Shown here: in pieces, positions 51,765 to 61,185 of the stretch
How the letters are laid out: each line of letters starts with the position of its first letter
How positions within the stretch are numbered: the first letter of the stretch is position 1
NCBI GenBank assembly: GCA_035552155.1
Contig: DASZLX010000027.1
Location: 1-64,000, forward strand
DNA from: DASXHY01 sp035552155
Lineage (GTDB): Bacteria; Verrucomicrobiota; Verrucomicrobiia; Limisphaerales; DASXHY01
DNA length: 64,000 nucleotides
Direction: 5' to 3'
Notes under the pieces: generated by a model
What the model was told of the DNA's origin: nothing
What the model saw: the letters and a program-made list of their open reading frames with translations, nothing else
Databases searched by the model: none
Translations under genes and position numbers: made by a program

Positions 51765-53249
51765 TTACGGCAAATCCGTTTTGCCCATCAGAAAGCGATC
51801 GCATTCACGGGCGGCGCCGCGGCCTTCGTTGAAGGCCCAGACGACCAGGCTTTGTCCGCGGCGGCAATCGCCACAGGCGAACACGTTCGAGAGGTTCGTG
51901 CTGTATTTATTGAAGTCAGCCTTGACGTTTGTGCGCGGGTCGCGTTCGATGCCGAGGGCGTCCAGCAGGGGTTGTTCCGGCCCGAGAAAGCCCATCGCGA
52001 GCAGCACGAGTTGCGCGGGCAGAACTTTTTCCGAGCCCGGCACGTGCTTGGGAATGAACTGGCCCTTATCGTTCTTTTCCCAGTGCACCTCGACGGTGTG
52101 GACGGCTTTGACCTGGCCGTGCTCGTCGCCTTCGAATTTCGTGGCGGTGGTCAGGTAGACGCGCGGGTCCTGGCCGAATTTCGCGGCGGCTTCCTCCTGG
52201 CCGTAATCCAGTTTGTAAACCTTGGGCCATTCCGGCCACGGATTATCCTTGGCGCGCTCCATGGGCGGCTTGGGCAGAATTTCCACCTGCACCAGGCTGT
52301 TGCAGCCGTGGCGCATGGAAGTGCCCACGCAATCGGTGCCGGTGTCGCCGCCGCCGATGACGACGATGTCCTTGCCTTCGGCGTTGATGAAATTGCCGTT
52401 CTTGTGCTGGTCGAGCAGCGCTTTGGTGTTGGCCGTGAGGAAATCCATCGCGAAATGGATGCCCTTGAAATTGCGCCCTTCGATGGGCAGGTCGCGCGGC
52501 TTGGTCGCGCCGGTCGCGAGCACGACCGCGTCAAACTCCTTGAGCAGCTTTTCCGCGGGATAATTTTTGCCGACATCGGTGTGGCACTGGAACACGATAC
52601 CTTCGGCCTCGAGTTGCTGGATGCGGCGCAGGACGACTTCCTGCTTGTCCAGCTTCATGTTCGGAATGCCGTACATCAGCAAACCACCGGGGCGATCAGC
52701 GCGTTCAAAGACGGTGACGAGATGGCCGGCTTTGTTCAGTTGCGCCGCGGCGCAAAGTCCGGCGGGACCGGAACCGATCACGGCCACTTTTTTGCCGGTG
52801 CGGACTTTGGGCGGCTCGGGCACAACCCAGCCGTTTTCCCAGCCGTGGTCGATAATGCTGACCTCGATGTTCTTGATGGTGACCGGGGGATTATTCATGC
52901 CGAGCACGCACGAGCCTTCGCACGGGGCGGGGCAGACGCGGCCGGTGAAATCCGGAAAGTTGTTCGTCTTGTGCAACCGATCCAGCGCTTCCTTCCAGAG
53001 CCCGCGATAGACGAGGTCGTTCCATTCCGGGATGAGGTTGTTGATGGGGCAGCCGCTGGCCATGCCGCTGATGAGCGTGCCGGTATGGCAGAAGGGAATG
53101 CCGCAATCCATGCAGCGCGCGCCCTGCTTGCGCAGATCCGCTTCCGGCAGGTGGAGGTGAAATTCCTTCCAGTCGCTGAGGCGGTCGTTCGGTGAACGGT
53201 CTTTCGGCAGTTCGCGTTGAAAATCGAGGAATCCTTTGGGATGGCCCAT
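51765..53249 (-). CDS. gltD: Glutamate synthase (NADPH) small subunit
   Basis: A 494-aa FAD/NAD(P)H subunit that feeds electrons to GltB. Fe-S cysteines are in CMDCGIPFCHTG, GCPINN and VCPAPCEGSC; FAD fold in GSGPAGLCAA; second nucleotide fold in IGGGDTGTD; C-terminal CGDCRRGQSLVVWAFNEGR. It is complete. gltB lies upstream on the same strand, 164 bp away, so they are probably one transcript. Confidence 0.95.
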   Translation of the reverse strand: MGHPKGFLDFQRELPKDRSPNDRLSDWKEFHLHLPEADLRKQGARCMDCGIPFCHTGTLISGMASGCPINNLIPEWNDLVYRGLWKEALDRLHKTNNFPDFTGRVCPAPCEGSCVLGMNNPPVTIKNIEVSIIDHGWENGWVVPEPPKVRTGKKVAVIGSGPAGLCAAAQLNKAGHLVTVFERADRPGGLLMYGIPNMKLDKQEVVLRRIQQLEAEGIVFQCHTDVGKNYPAEKLLKEFDAVVLATGATKPRDLPIEGRNFKGIHFAMDFLTANTKALLDQHKNGNFINAEGKDIVVIGGGDTGTDCVGTSMRHGCNSLVQVEILPKPPMERAKDNPWPEWPKVYKLDYGQEEAAAKFGQDPRVYLTTATKFEGDEHGQVKAVHTVEVHWEKNDKGQFIPKHVPGSEKVLPAQLVLLAMGFLGPEQPLLDALGIERDPRTNVKADFNKYSTNLSNVFACGDCRRGQSLVVWAFNEGRGAARECDRFLMGKTDLP

Positions 53250-53413
53250 GTTAGTTGTACTTAGTTAGGTTCTGAATTAAAAATGTGTCTTGATCCAAAA
53301 TCCAAGTCTCGAGATCCGAAAATGCGAATGGCGGCAGATCAATTGCTTGATAGTCCTGTGCATTCGGTCTTCGGATTTCTTTTGACATCGGATTTCGGTC
53401 GTCGGGTTTATCA

Positions 53414-56400
53414 TCATCCGCCGCCGACGCGCGCGATATCGCGCATGTTGGCTTCGAAGGCGGCCTGCTCGGCGGCTTCGCCACTCAGGCCTTGAGCCTT
53501 GGCTTCTTTTATTTTTTGAAGCATGCGTTTGTAGTCTTTGGGAATGACTTTGACAAACCGATTTATCATGGCTTCCCAGTCCGCGAGCAGTTTTCCCGCT
53601 CGTTCGCTCCGGGTATAGGTCTGGTGACGTTGAATCAGCTTCCAGATTTCCTCGATTTCGTCGGGGTCCGAAAGTTTCTCCAGTTCGACGTTCTGCATGT
53701 TGACGCGCGAGGCAAAATCGCCGGCTTCGTCGAGCACGTAAGCGATGCCGCCCGACATGCCGGCGGCGAAATTGCGCCCGGTCTTGCCCAGGATGATCAC
53801 GCGACCGCCGGTCATGTATTCGCAGCCGTGGTCGCCGATGGCTTCCACCACCGCGCTGACACCGCTGTTGCGCACGCCGAAACGTTCGCCGGCCATGCCG
53901 CGCACGAAAATCTCGCCGCCCGTGGCACCGTAAAGTGCCACGTTGCCGATGATGATGTTTTCCTCGGCGACGAAGGTCGAGCCTTTCGGCGGGTAAACGA
54001 TGAGGCGACCGCCGCTGAGGCCTTTACCAAAATAATCGTTGGCATCGCCTTCCAGTTCAATCGTCATGCCGCGGGGTATGAACGCTCCCAGGCTCTGGCC
54101 GGCGCTGCCGGTGAACTTGAGGTGAATGGTATTGTCCGGCAGGCCATTGGGGCCGTGCTTTTTCGTGACATCACTGCCGACGATGGCGCCGACGACGCGA
54201 TTGACGTTGCGAATCGGCAGGTCCGCATGCACGCGCTCGCCGCGTTCGATGGCCGGCTCGCAGATGTTGAGCAGCCGGGTGATGTCGAGCGATTTATCGA
54301 GGCCGTGGTCCTGGTCGATTTGGCGGAAGCGCTGCACGTCCTCGCCTACATGCGGCTGGTGCAAAATTGGCGTGAGATCGAGGCCTTTGGCTTTCCAATG
54401 CTCGATGGCTTTCCACGGCGCGAGCCGGTCCGTGCGGCCAATCATGTCTTCCAGTTTGCGGAAGCCGAGTTTGGCCATGATTTCGCGAAGCTCCTGGGCG
54501 ATGAAGCGCATGAAATTCACGACGTGGTCGGGATTACCGGTGAAGCGCTCGCGCAATTTGGGGTTCTGTGTCGCCACGCCCACCGGGCAGGTGTCCATGT
54601 GACAAACGCGCATCATGATGCAGCCCAGCACAACCAGCGGCGCGGTTGCAAAACCAAATTCCTCCGCGCCCAGCAAGGCGGCCACGGCCACGTCCCGACC
54701 GGTTTTAAGCTGGCCGTCAGTTTCGACGTAGATTCGGCTGCGCAGGCCGTTCAACACGAGAGTCTGGTGCGTTTCCGCCAGGCCGAGTTCCCACGGGCCG
54801 CCCGCGTGCTTGATGGAAGAGAGCGGCGACGCGCCCGTGCCGCCGTCGTGGCCGCTGATGAGCACCACGTCCGCGTGCGCCTTGGAAACGCCGGCAGCAA
54901 TGGTGCCCACGCCGATTTCCGAGACGAGCTTCACGCTCACGCGCGCGTGGCGGTTGGAATTCTTCAAATCGTGGATCAATTCCGCCAGGTCCTCGATGGA
55001 ATAAATATCGTGGTGCGGCGGCGGTGAAATCAGGCCCACGCCGGGCGTGGTGCCGCGGGTTTTGGCGATCCACGGATAAACCTTTTTTCCGGGCAATTCG
55101 CCGCCTTCACCGGGCTTGGCGCCCTGGGCCATCTTGATCTGCAATTCGCGCGCATTGACGAGGTAATAGCTCGTCACGCCGAACCGGCCCGAGGCCACCT
55201 GTTTGATGGCGGAATTCTTGGAATCGCCCTTTTCGTTCGTCCAGGTGTAGCGTTCGGGGTCTTCGCCACCCTCGCCGGTGTTGCTCTTGGCGCCGATGCG
55301 GTTCATGGCGATGGCGAGCGCCTCATGCGCTTCCTTGCTGATGGAACCGTAGCTCATGGCGCCGGTCTTGAAGCGTTTGACGATTTCGTCCACCGATTCC
55401 ACTTCGTCGATCGGCACCGGTTTTTCGGCCCATTGAAAATCCAGCAGGCTGCGCAAGGTGCACAGGTTTTTGGATTGGTTATTCACCAGTTCGGCGTATT
55501 CCTGGAACGTTTTGTAACTGCCCAGGCGGCAGGCGATCTGCAACTTGTGAATCGTTTGCGGGTTGAACAGATGGTATTCGCCGTCCGCACGCCACTGGTA
55601 CTGGCCGCCGGCGTCGAGCGCGCCGTTGACCGGCCGGTCCGGAAACGCGTGGCTGTGCCGCTTCAAAACTTCTTCGGCAATGACATCCAGGCCCATGCCC
55701 GCGATGCGTGAGGGCGTCCAGGTGAAGTATTTGTCCACCACCGTGCTGTTGAGCCCCACCGCTTCGAAGATTTGCGCGCCGCGATAACTTTGAACGGTCG
55801 AGATGCCCATCTTGGCCATGGTCTTCACGACGCCTTTGACGGCGGCCTTGATGAATTTTTTGACCGCCGTCTTGTGATCCAGTCCGGGCAACATGCCCTG
55901 GCGAATCATGTCATCGAGCGTTTCGTAAGCGAGATAGGGATTGATGGCGCTGCAACCATAGCCGATGAGCAGCGCGAAATGATGCACCTCGCGCGGTTCG
56001 CCGGATTCGAGGACCAGGCCGACTTTGGAGCGGCTGCCTTTGCGGATCAAATGATGGTGCAGGCCGGCCACCGCCAGCAAAGCGGGGATGGGGGCGTTTT
56101 CCTTGTTCAGATTGCGATCCGAAAGAATCAGGATGCTGACGCCTTCCGCGATGGCTTTTTCAGCCGCGGCGAACATGGTGTCGAGTGCCGATTCCAGCCC
56201 TTTGGCGCCTTCCGCCGCCTTGAATACGATGGGAAGGGTGGCGGCTTTAAACTTCGGGCGGTCAACGTGACGGAGCTTCTCCAGGTCTTCGTTGGTCAAC
56301 AGCGGATGTTCCAGTTTGATCAGCGCGCAGCTCTCCGGCGTCGGCTTGAGCAGGCTGCCGCGCGAACCGACCATGGTTTCGGTCGAGGTGATATTGTCCT

Positions 56401-58048
56401 CGCGAATGGGGTCAATCGGCGGATTGGTGACCTGCGCGAACAATTGCTTGAAGTAATTGTAAAGCAATTGCGGCTTGTTCGAGAGCACGGCGAGGGGAGT
56501 GTCGGTGCCCATCGAACCAAGCGGTTGCACCCCGTCATTGGCCATGGGGCCGACGATCAGTCGCTGATCTTCGAAGGTGTAGCCGAATGCCTGCTGGCGT
56601 TGCAGCACGGTTTCATGGCCGGGCTCGCGTTGATGCGGCGGCTCGGGCAGGTCCTTCAACAAAACGTGATGCTCGTTGAGCCATTGCTGATAAGGATGCT
56701 CGGTGGCGTATTTGTTTTTGAGTTCTTCATCGGCCACGATGCGGCCCTGTTCGGTGTCCACCAGGAACATGCGGCCCGGCTGCAAACGGCCCTTGATGGC
56801 CACGCGCTCAGGCGCAATGTCCAGCACGCCGGCTTCGGACGCCATGATGACCATGTCGTCCTTGGTCACATAATAACGCGAAGGACGCAGGCCGTTCCGG
56901 TCCAGGCACGCGCCGATGCGCACGCCGTCCGTGAACGCGATGGACGCCGGGCCGTCCCACGGCTCCATCAGGCACGAATGATATTGGTAGAAGGCGTGTT
57001 TCTCCGGGCTCATGCTCTCGTGATTTTCCCACGGCTCGGGAATCATCATCATCATGGCGTGCGGCAAATCGCGCCCGGTGAGCAGCAGCAATTCGAGGCA
57101 ATTGTCGAACATCGCCGAGTCGCTGCCGTCCGTGTTGATCACCGGCAGGATCTTTTTGATGTCCTCGCCGAAGAGGTCGGACTGGAAATTCGACTGGCCG
57201 GCATACATCCAATTGATGTTGCCGCGGAGCGTGTTGATTTCGCCGTTGTGCGCGATGTAGCGATACGGATGGCTCCGGTCCCAGCTCGGGAAGGTGTTCG
57301 TGGAAAAGCGCGAATGCACCAGCGCCAGGCCGGTGGTCATGTCCGCGTCGCTGAGGTCGGGGTAATATTTCGCCACCTGCTCCGGCATCAACATGCCTTT
57401 GTAAACGACCGTCCGGCATGACAGGCTGGAGACGTAAAACCATTTCCCGCCCGCAATTTTGCCACCGTAACGAATGCGTTGCTCGGCGACTTTCCGGATA
57501 ATGTAAAGTTTGCGCTCAAAAGCCAGGTCGCTCTTGATGGCGGCATTGCGGCCGATGAACACCTGCATCATGAACGGCTCGGCGGCTTGCGCACTTTGAC
57601 CGAGGGACGAATTGTCCGTCGGGATATCGCGCCAGCCGAGCAGCGTCTGGCCCTCTTCCGCGACGATTTTGGCGAGGGAGTTCTTCACCGTCTCGCGCTC
57701 GGCGGGGTCCTTGGGCATAAACAACATGCCGACGCCGTATTGGCCCTGGTTGGGCAGCTTGAAACCGGACTTGGCCGTGGCGACCTTGAAAAACTCGTGC
57801 GGCATCTGCATAAGGATGCCCGCGCCGTCGCCCGTGTTCGCTTCGCAACCGCACGCGCCGCGGTGATCCAGGTTGACGAGGATTTGAAGGGCTTGCTCCA
57901 CGAGTGTGTGCGATTTGCGCCCCTTCATGTTGACCACAAATCCCACGCCACAGGCGTCGTGTTCGAATTGAGGATCGTACAGGCCCTGTTTTTGGGGAGG
58001 ACCTAATAAAACACCGTCACCCTTCTGGTTCATAGCGTCACTGCTCAT
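53414..58048 (-). CDS. gltB: Glutamate synthase (NADPH) large subunit
   Basis: A 1544-aa enzyme making two glutamates from glutamine and 2-oxoglutarate. After a ~32-residue propeptide (MSSDAMNQKG...), the class II glutaminase Cys33 is in HDACGVGFV. The central domain, FMN barrel (VKLVSEIGVGTIAAGVSKAHADVVLISGHDGGTGA) and 3Fe-4S cysteines (GCIMMRVCHMDTCPVG) follow, then the C-terminal beta-helix rich in G-x-x-G-x-x-x-G (ERFGVRNSGVSAVVEAIGDHGCEYMTGG). ATG 58048 gives a normal propeptide; the longer frame to 58126 is not supported. Confidence 0.96.
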   Translation of the reverse strand: MSSDAMNQKGDGVLLGPPQKQGLYDPQFEHDACGVGFVVNMKGRKSHTLVEQALQILVNLDHRGACGCEANTGDGAGILMQMPHEFFKVATAKSGFKLPNQGQYGVGMLFMPKDPAERETVKNSLAKIVAEEGQTLLGWRDIPTDNSSLGQSAQAAEPFMMQVFIGRNAAIKSDLAFERKLYIIRKVAEQRIRYGGKIAGGKWFYVSSLSCRTVVYKGMLMPEQVAKYYPDLSDADMTTGLALVHSRFSTNTFPSWDRSHPYRYIAHNGEINTLRGNINWMYAGQSNFQSDLFGEDIKKILPVINTDGSDSAMFDNCLELLLLTGRDLPHAMMMMIPEPWENHESMSPEKHAFYQYHSCLMEPWDGPASIAFTDGVRIGACLDRNGLRPSRYYVTKDDMVIMASEAGVLDIAPERVAIKGRLQPGRMFLVDTEQGRIVADEELKNKYATEHPYQQWLNEHHVLLKDLPEPPHQREPGHETVLQRQQAFGYTFEDQRLIVGPMANDGVQPLGSMGTDTPLAVLSNKPQLLYNYFKQLFAQVTNPPIDPIREDNITSTETMVGSRGSLLKPTPESCALIKLEHPLLTNEDLEKLRHVDRPKFKAATLPIVFKAAEGAKGLESALDTMFAAAEKAIAEGVSILILSDRNLNKENAPIPALLAVAGLHHHLIRKGSRSKVGLVLESGEPREVHHFALLIGYGCSAINPYLAYETLDDMIRQGMLPGLDHKTAVKKFIKAAVKGVVKTMAKMGISTVQSYRGAQIFEAVGLNSTVVDKYFTWTPSRIAGMGLDVIAEEVLKRHSHAFPDRPVNGALDAGGQYQWRADGEYHLFNPQTIHKLQIACRLGSYKTFQEYAELVNNQSKNLCTLRSLLDFQWAEKPVPIDEVESVDEIVKRFKTGAMSYGSISKEAHEALAIAMNRIGAKSNTGEGGEDPERYTWTNEKGDSKNSAIKQVASGRFGVTSYYLVNARELQIKMAQGAKPGEGGELPGKKVYPWIAKTRGTTPGVGLISPPPHHDIYSIEDLAELIHDLKNSNRHARVSVKLVSEIGVGTIAAGVSKAHADVVLISGHDGGTGASPLSSIKHAGGPWELGLAETHQTLVLNGLRSRIYVETDGQLKTGRDVAVAALLGAEEFGFATAPLVVLGCIMMRVCHMDTCPVGVATQNPKLRERFTGNPDHVVNFMRFIAQELREIMAKLGFRKLEDMIGRTDRLAPWKAIEHWKAKGLDLTPILHQPHVGEDVQRFRQIDQDHGLDKSLDITRLLNICEPAIERGERVHADLPIRNVNRVVGAIVGSDVTKKHGPNGLPDNTIHLKFTGSAGQSLGAFIPRGMTIELEGDANDYFGKGLSGGRLIVYPPKGSTFVAEENIIIGNVALYGATGGEIFVRGMAGERFGVRNSGVSAVVEAIGDHGCEYMTGGRVIILGKTGRNFAAGMSGGIAYVLDEAGDFASRVNMQNVELEKLSDPDEIEEIWKLIQRHQTYTRSERAGKLLADWEAMINRFVKVIPKDYKRMLQKIKEAKAQGLSGEAAEQAAFEANMRDIARVGGG

Positions 58049-58362
58049 CGTTTTACGGTTCAATTTCCGCTCAAATAAAATGAGCGAAATTTTGATAGTT
58101 TTGTCGTACAACCCACAAGTCCGCAATCATTGATTTCAACTTTTTTGCCCGCTTGCGGCATTCACAAATTCTAACATCGAATTGGGAGAATCCAAGACCA
58201 GCGAAAGAACGGGAAACCGGCAGATTTCAGCGGCGAATCACGAGGGCCAAAGGGCGGGGCTTGGCAGGTGAAAATCGCAGGGGTCGACTCGTTTTTCTCT
58301 CAGACTCTGCGTAAGGTAATATCGCCTGCCCCATGATCGCCACCGATTAGAATGCTGCTCAA
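58049..58362. other. gltB upstream region, non-coding
   Basis: A 314-bp gap with no ORF that I can support. Just upstream of gltB is a small palindrome CGCTCA...TGAGCG (58068-58086) on the leader, which could be an operator or attenuator hairpin. AT-rich tracts (about 58080-58150) may hold the gltB promoter; several imperfect -35/-10 pairs exist and I cannot choose one. No sigma-54 site (TGGCAC-N5-TTGC) was seen. Confidence 0.4.
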
Positions 58363-58986
58363 TCAATAGGGCAATATGAATCCCGCTCGAATAATTCGTG
58401 ACCCTTGAAAATCAATCGTGTACGTGAAATTGGTTTCTTCGGCGGTGGATACTCCCGAAATTCGCAACTTAAAAGGGAGGTCCGGATCAGCGGGCGCATC
58501 AAAATGGATCGTGAGAGATTCCGGTTTGCTCACCGGGAGTTGCCCGCGTCCGAGCGGTTTCCACGATCCGGCCTCAAAGCGCAAGATTTTTGAGGGCTTC
58601 ACGGGTGCTTTATTGCCGGGAATATATTCAAAGCGCCACGGATCGAGGAGAAGTGTTTTATTTTTCGGCCAGAGGTCCGTTCCAATCTCAAACTCTGGAC
58701 GGGTCTGGGTTTCAAAAAAGGGCACCGGCAAGACCCAAAAAAGAAAACCAATTTGCAGCCGCTCGGTATTGTTATAAACGCTGGTATCGAGATCGAAATC
58801 GGATGAGCGAAAATGATGAACGTACCATCCGTAACGGTCGTCTTGAGGAGGATGATGAAATTCCGCGGCTTCTGCCGAGCCAAGAGGTTTGCTGACGTGG
58901 TGACTGGTGATGACGAAGCAGCCGGTGTTTAACAAAGCGAATAAGACCGTAATGACAATCGCATTGGCCCCGCGCAGTATCATCAC
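58363..58986 (-). CDS. Lipoprotein of unknown function
   Basis: A 207-aa protein with lipoprotein signal (core NAIVITVLFALLNTGC, Cys 23). The mature part carries Trp/Pro/Phe-rich stretches (FWVLPVPFFETQTRPEFEIGTDLWPKNKTLLLDPWRFEY) and no motif I know. It overlaps the ACT-domain gene by four bases (ATGA), so it is translationally coupled to it, which is odd for an envelope protein. Function unknown. Confidence 0.7.
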   Translation of the reverse strand: MMILRGANAIVITVLFALLNTGCFVITSHHVSKPLGSAEAAEFHHPPQDDRYGWYVHHFRSSDFDLDTSVYNNTERLQIGFLFWVLPVPFFETQTRPEFEIGTDLWPKNKTLLLDPWRFEYIPGNKAPVKPSKILRFEAGSWKPLGRGQLPVSKPESLTIHFDAPADPDLPFKLRISGVSTAEETNFTYTIDFQGSRIIRAGFILPY

Positions 58987-59375
58987 GAATTCAAAACCTT
59001 CAAGGCCTTCTTCGCATCGGCCACGCGCAAAATCAGCAGACCTTTCTTCGCGTCCGGCGGCGTGGCGCAGTAGGCGTATTCGATATTTATCTTCGCGTCG
59101 GCCAGTTTGTGCGCGATCTTGGCCAGCGAGCCAGGCCGGTTGTCGCCTTCAATCATGATGACGTCGTCATCGACCGCCAACGAGCCATGCTCCTCGAAAA
59201 GATGCAGCGCCCGCCGGGAATCATCCACGACCAGCCGGATCACGCTGTGGTCCACAGTGTCGCTGGTGGAAATCGCGTAGATATTGATTTTGGCTTTAGC
59301 GAGGGCATCGGCCACGCGCGCAAGTGTGCCAGGACGATTGTCGAGAAAAACGGCCAGTTGTTTAGTAATCTGCAT
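58983..59375 (-). CDS. Tandem ACT-domain protein
   Basis: A 130-aa protein made of two ACT domains: about 3-65 (QLAVFLDNRPGTLARVADALAKAKINIYAIST) and about 70-128 (IEGDNRPGSLAKIAHKLADAKINIEYAYC). Both carry the N-R-P-G-(T/S)-L-A turn that binds amino acids. Stand-alone two-ACT proteins usually sense an amino acid, but the ligand here is not known. ATG 59375 starts directly at the first domain. Proximity to gltB/gltD suggests a tie with glutamate metabolism, by context only. Confidence 0.85.
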   Translation of the reverse strand: MQITKQLAVFLDNRPGTLARVADALAKAKINIYAISTSDTVDHSVIRLVVDDSRRALHLFEEHGSLAVDDDVIMIEGDNRPGSLAKIAHKLADAKINIEYAYCATPPDAKKGLLILRVADAKKALKVLNS

Positions 59376-59450
59376 AAATGCTCTCCGATCGCTGCGTAGA
59401 ATAGCACGACCCGGTGGATTCGCCAGTTGATTTAAGGCGGTTCGATTGTC

Positions 59451-59578
59451 CGGAGCGCCGAGTTGCACTCGGCTTTGAGTTAGCGCAAGTCGGCAGTGGA
59501 ATTTTATTCCACGGCGCGGCGGAGGCGTCGTGCGTCGTCGCTATTTAAGGTCTAAGCCGAGTGCAACTCGGCGCTCCG
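59451..59578. repeat. MITE-like element with 25-bp perfect terminal inverted repeats
   Basis: Arm one at 59451-59475 begins CGGAGCGCCGAGTTGCACTC and ends GGCTT; its exact reverse complement is at 59554-59578. Each arm is itself a palindrome (GCCGAGT-TGC-ACTCGGC). Between them lies an inner hairpin GTGGAA-TTTTA-TTCCAC. There is no ORF and no evident target-site duplication. It sits in the divergent gap between the ACT gene and the 59641 gene. Confidence 0.75.
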
Positions 59579-59640
59579 ATGCGGGAAATACCCGCCAAAA
59601 ATTTCTCGGTAAGACGGAGTTTCGATGTTATTTTAAATTC

Positions 59641-59961
59641 ATGGATAGCATGGATAGTAATGATGGCGTCATTCGGCATCGCAAACGGGGCATGACTTTC
59701 CTGATTATCGCCGTGCTGATGCTCGTGCTCGGCGAAACGGTGTTGCGGCAATCCCTGGGCAAAGTCCCGTTCCTACTCTATTGGATGGCGTGTTTCGTGT
59801 TTACCGGCATGGCGATCCTGTTTGCGTTTCTCGACGTGGCCGGAGTGCAGCGGCAGGCCCGCGAGCAGCAGCGTGAATTACTCGAGAAGACGATCCGCGA
59901 AATCGCACGCCAAAAAGAAGTCAAAGCCGGTCGGTCAAATCCCGGTGGCCGTCCGCAATAA
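59641..59961 (+). CDS. Small membrane protein of unknown function
   Basis: A 106-aa protein with two transmembrane helices (about 19-36, TFLIIAVLMLVLGETVL, and about 46-66, LLYWMACFVFTGMAILFAFLDV) and a charged C-terminal helix (EQQRELLEKTIREIARQKEV). ATG 59641 removes an out-of-family extension; two further in-frame ATG codons are nearby. It precedes the SirB1-like gene by 71 bp on the same strand. Function unknown. Confidence 0.65.
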   Translation: MDSMDSNDGVIRHRKRGMTFLIIAVLMLVLGETVLRQSLGKVPFLLYWMACFVFTGMAILFAFLDVAGVQRQAREQQRELLEKTIREIARQKEVKAGRSNPGGRPQ

Positions 59962-60032
59962 TTCCTTCGTTGCGCGACGTTTCCTCATTGAATTCTTCCG
60001 CGGAGTTTGGTTCATTGATGGAGGAGAGTTGA

Positions 60033-60905
60033 ATGAGGTCGCCAGTCACAGTCACGCCCGCGAAAGAGCTTTCAGAAAGCCAATGGAAAGCTCTCGTCAA
60101 TTTGCTTGCCGATGACGACCCCGCCATCTACCGGACAGTTCGCGATAAAATCCTTTCCGTCGGCGAAGAAGCTGGCGAATGGCTGCGCCCGTATCGATTG
60201 AGTGATGATGCGCTCCTGCGGCGTCGCGCGCGGGAAATCGTCCTGCACTTTGACCGCCAGGAAGCGGATACCTGGTTCCTGGCCTTTTGCCTTCGGCACG
60301 GAGAGGAGTTCGATCTCGAAGAGGGCATCTGGCTGCTGGCGCTCACCCAGTATCCCGATATCAACGTGGAGGCTTATCGCGCATTGATGGATCATTTTGC
60401 CGCCGAGCTCCGGGAACGCATCGATTCTAGCGAGACTCCCAAGGAAATTTTAACGACCATCAACAATTACATTTTCGATGAGTTGGGTTTTACGGGAGAC
60501 GAGGAGAATTATTACGATCCGCAAAACAGTTATTTGAATCGCGTCATCGACCGCCGGAAGGGCAATCCGATCAATCTCTCGCTACTATACCTGCTGCTCG
60601 CCCGGCGCCTGCGATTGCCGATGGCGGGGATCGGCTTGCCGGGGCATTTTATCTGCCGTTACCAGTCCAGCCAGGACGAGATTTATGTGGATGCGTTTCA
60701 TCACGGCAAGTTCCTGACGAAGGCGGATTGCATCCAATACCTGGTGAGCGGCAGCCACGGCTTGCAAGATGAATTTCTTTCCCCCGTCAGCACCCGCCGC
60801 CTGTTGATGCGCATTTGCAGCAACCTGCACCAAATCTACAGCCAGAAGGAATTGGCGGAGGAGACGACGCGGCTGCAACGGTATCTGGTGGCGCTGGCGA
60901 GGTAA
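60033..60905 (+). CDS. SirB1/transglutaminase-like core protein
   Basis: A 290-aa protein of the SirB1_N/Transglut_core2 family (PF13369): INNYIFDELGFTGDEENYYDPQNSYLNRVIDRRKGNPINLSLLYLLLARRL is the conserved block, with GHFICRYQ after it. The N-terminal ~110 residues are helical and HEAT-like. In E. coli SirB1 the role is unclear; a non-enzymatic transglutaminase fold is likely. The usual catalytic Cys of transglutaminases is not apparent at the matching place. Confidence 0.82.
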   Translation: MRSPVTVTPAKELSESQWKALVNLLADDDPAIYRTVRDKILSVGEEAGEWLRPYRLSDDALLRRRAREIVLHFDRQEADTWFLAFCLRHGEEFDLEEGIWLLALTQYPDINVEAYRALMDHFAAELRERIDSSETPKEILTTINNYIFDELGFTGDEENYYDPQNSYLNRVIDRRKGNPINLSLLYLLLARRLRLPMAGIGLPGHFICRYQSSQDEIYVDAFHHGKFLTKADCIQYLVSGSHGLQDEFLSPVSTRRLLMRICSNLHQIYSQKELAEETTRLQRYLVALAR

Positions 60906-60969
60906 AAAGCGATTGACCTTCGCTTTAAACAAAGTTGCCAGTTCCAAACCGTAGCATTACTTTTTGTGT

Positions 60970-61185
60970 ATGACCGTTGAAGCTGTCCGCAAATTGCCTC
61001 GGGTGGAAAAACTGCGCCTGATGGAGACGTTGTGGGAGGAATTGAGCCGGCCGGAGATCGAATTCGAATCGCCAAAATGGCACACCAAGGAGTTGGCCGA
61101 AACCGAACGACGCATGGCGGAGGGCAAGGAACAGATTTTGGATTGGGAAACCGCGAAGAAAAAACTCCGAAAACGATTTGAATGA
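60970..61185 (+). CDS. Addiction-module antitoxin (PF09720-like)
   Basis: A 71-aa protein with the typical VEKLRLMETLWEELSR opening and the W-x3-L-x-E-x-E-R-R-M pattern (WHTKELAETERRMAEGKEQILDWE) of the small antitoxins that pair with ParE/RelE toxins. ATG 60970 follows TTTTTGTGT. It overlaps the toxin gene by four bases (ATGA). Confidence 0.85.
   Translation: MTVEAVRKLPRVEKLRLMETLWEELSRPEIEFESPKWHTKELAETERRMAEGKEQILDWETAKKKLRKRFE

Noticed and set aside
51750..53195. 481-aa open frame on the plus strand
   Set aside because: Antisense to gltD; no signal peptide or domain and an Ala/Gly/Val-rich composition.
53251..53413. Small ORF between gltB and gltD (MSKEIRRPNAQDY...)
   Set aside because: It runs in from another frame of gltB and consists of the word-like ATCCGAAAAT / TTCGGATTTC spacer repeats; no coding evidence.
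55772..57421. 549-aa open frame on the plus strand
   Set aside because: Antisense to gltB, whose motifs are continuous and intact across this span.
59430..59460. GGTTCGATTGTCC as the T-arm of a tRNA
   Set aside because: No acceptor stem, anticodon arm or D-arm can be built around it, and it abuts the inverted-repeat element. No tRNA was found in the window.
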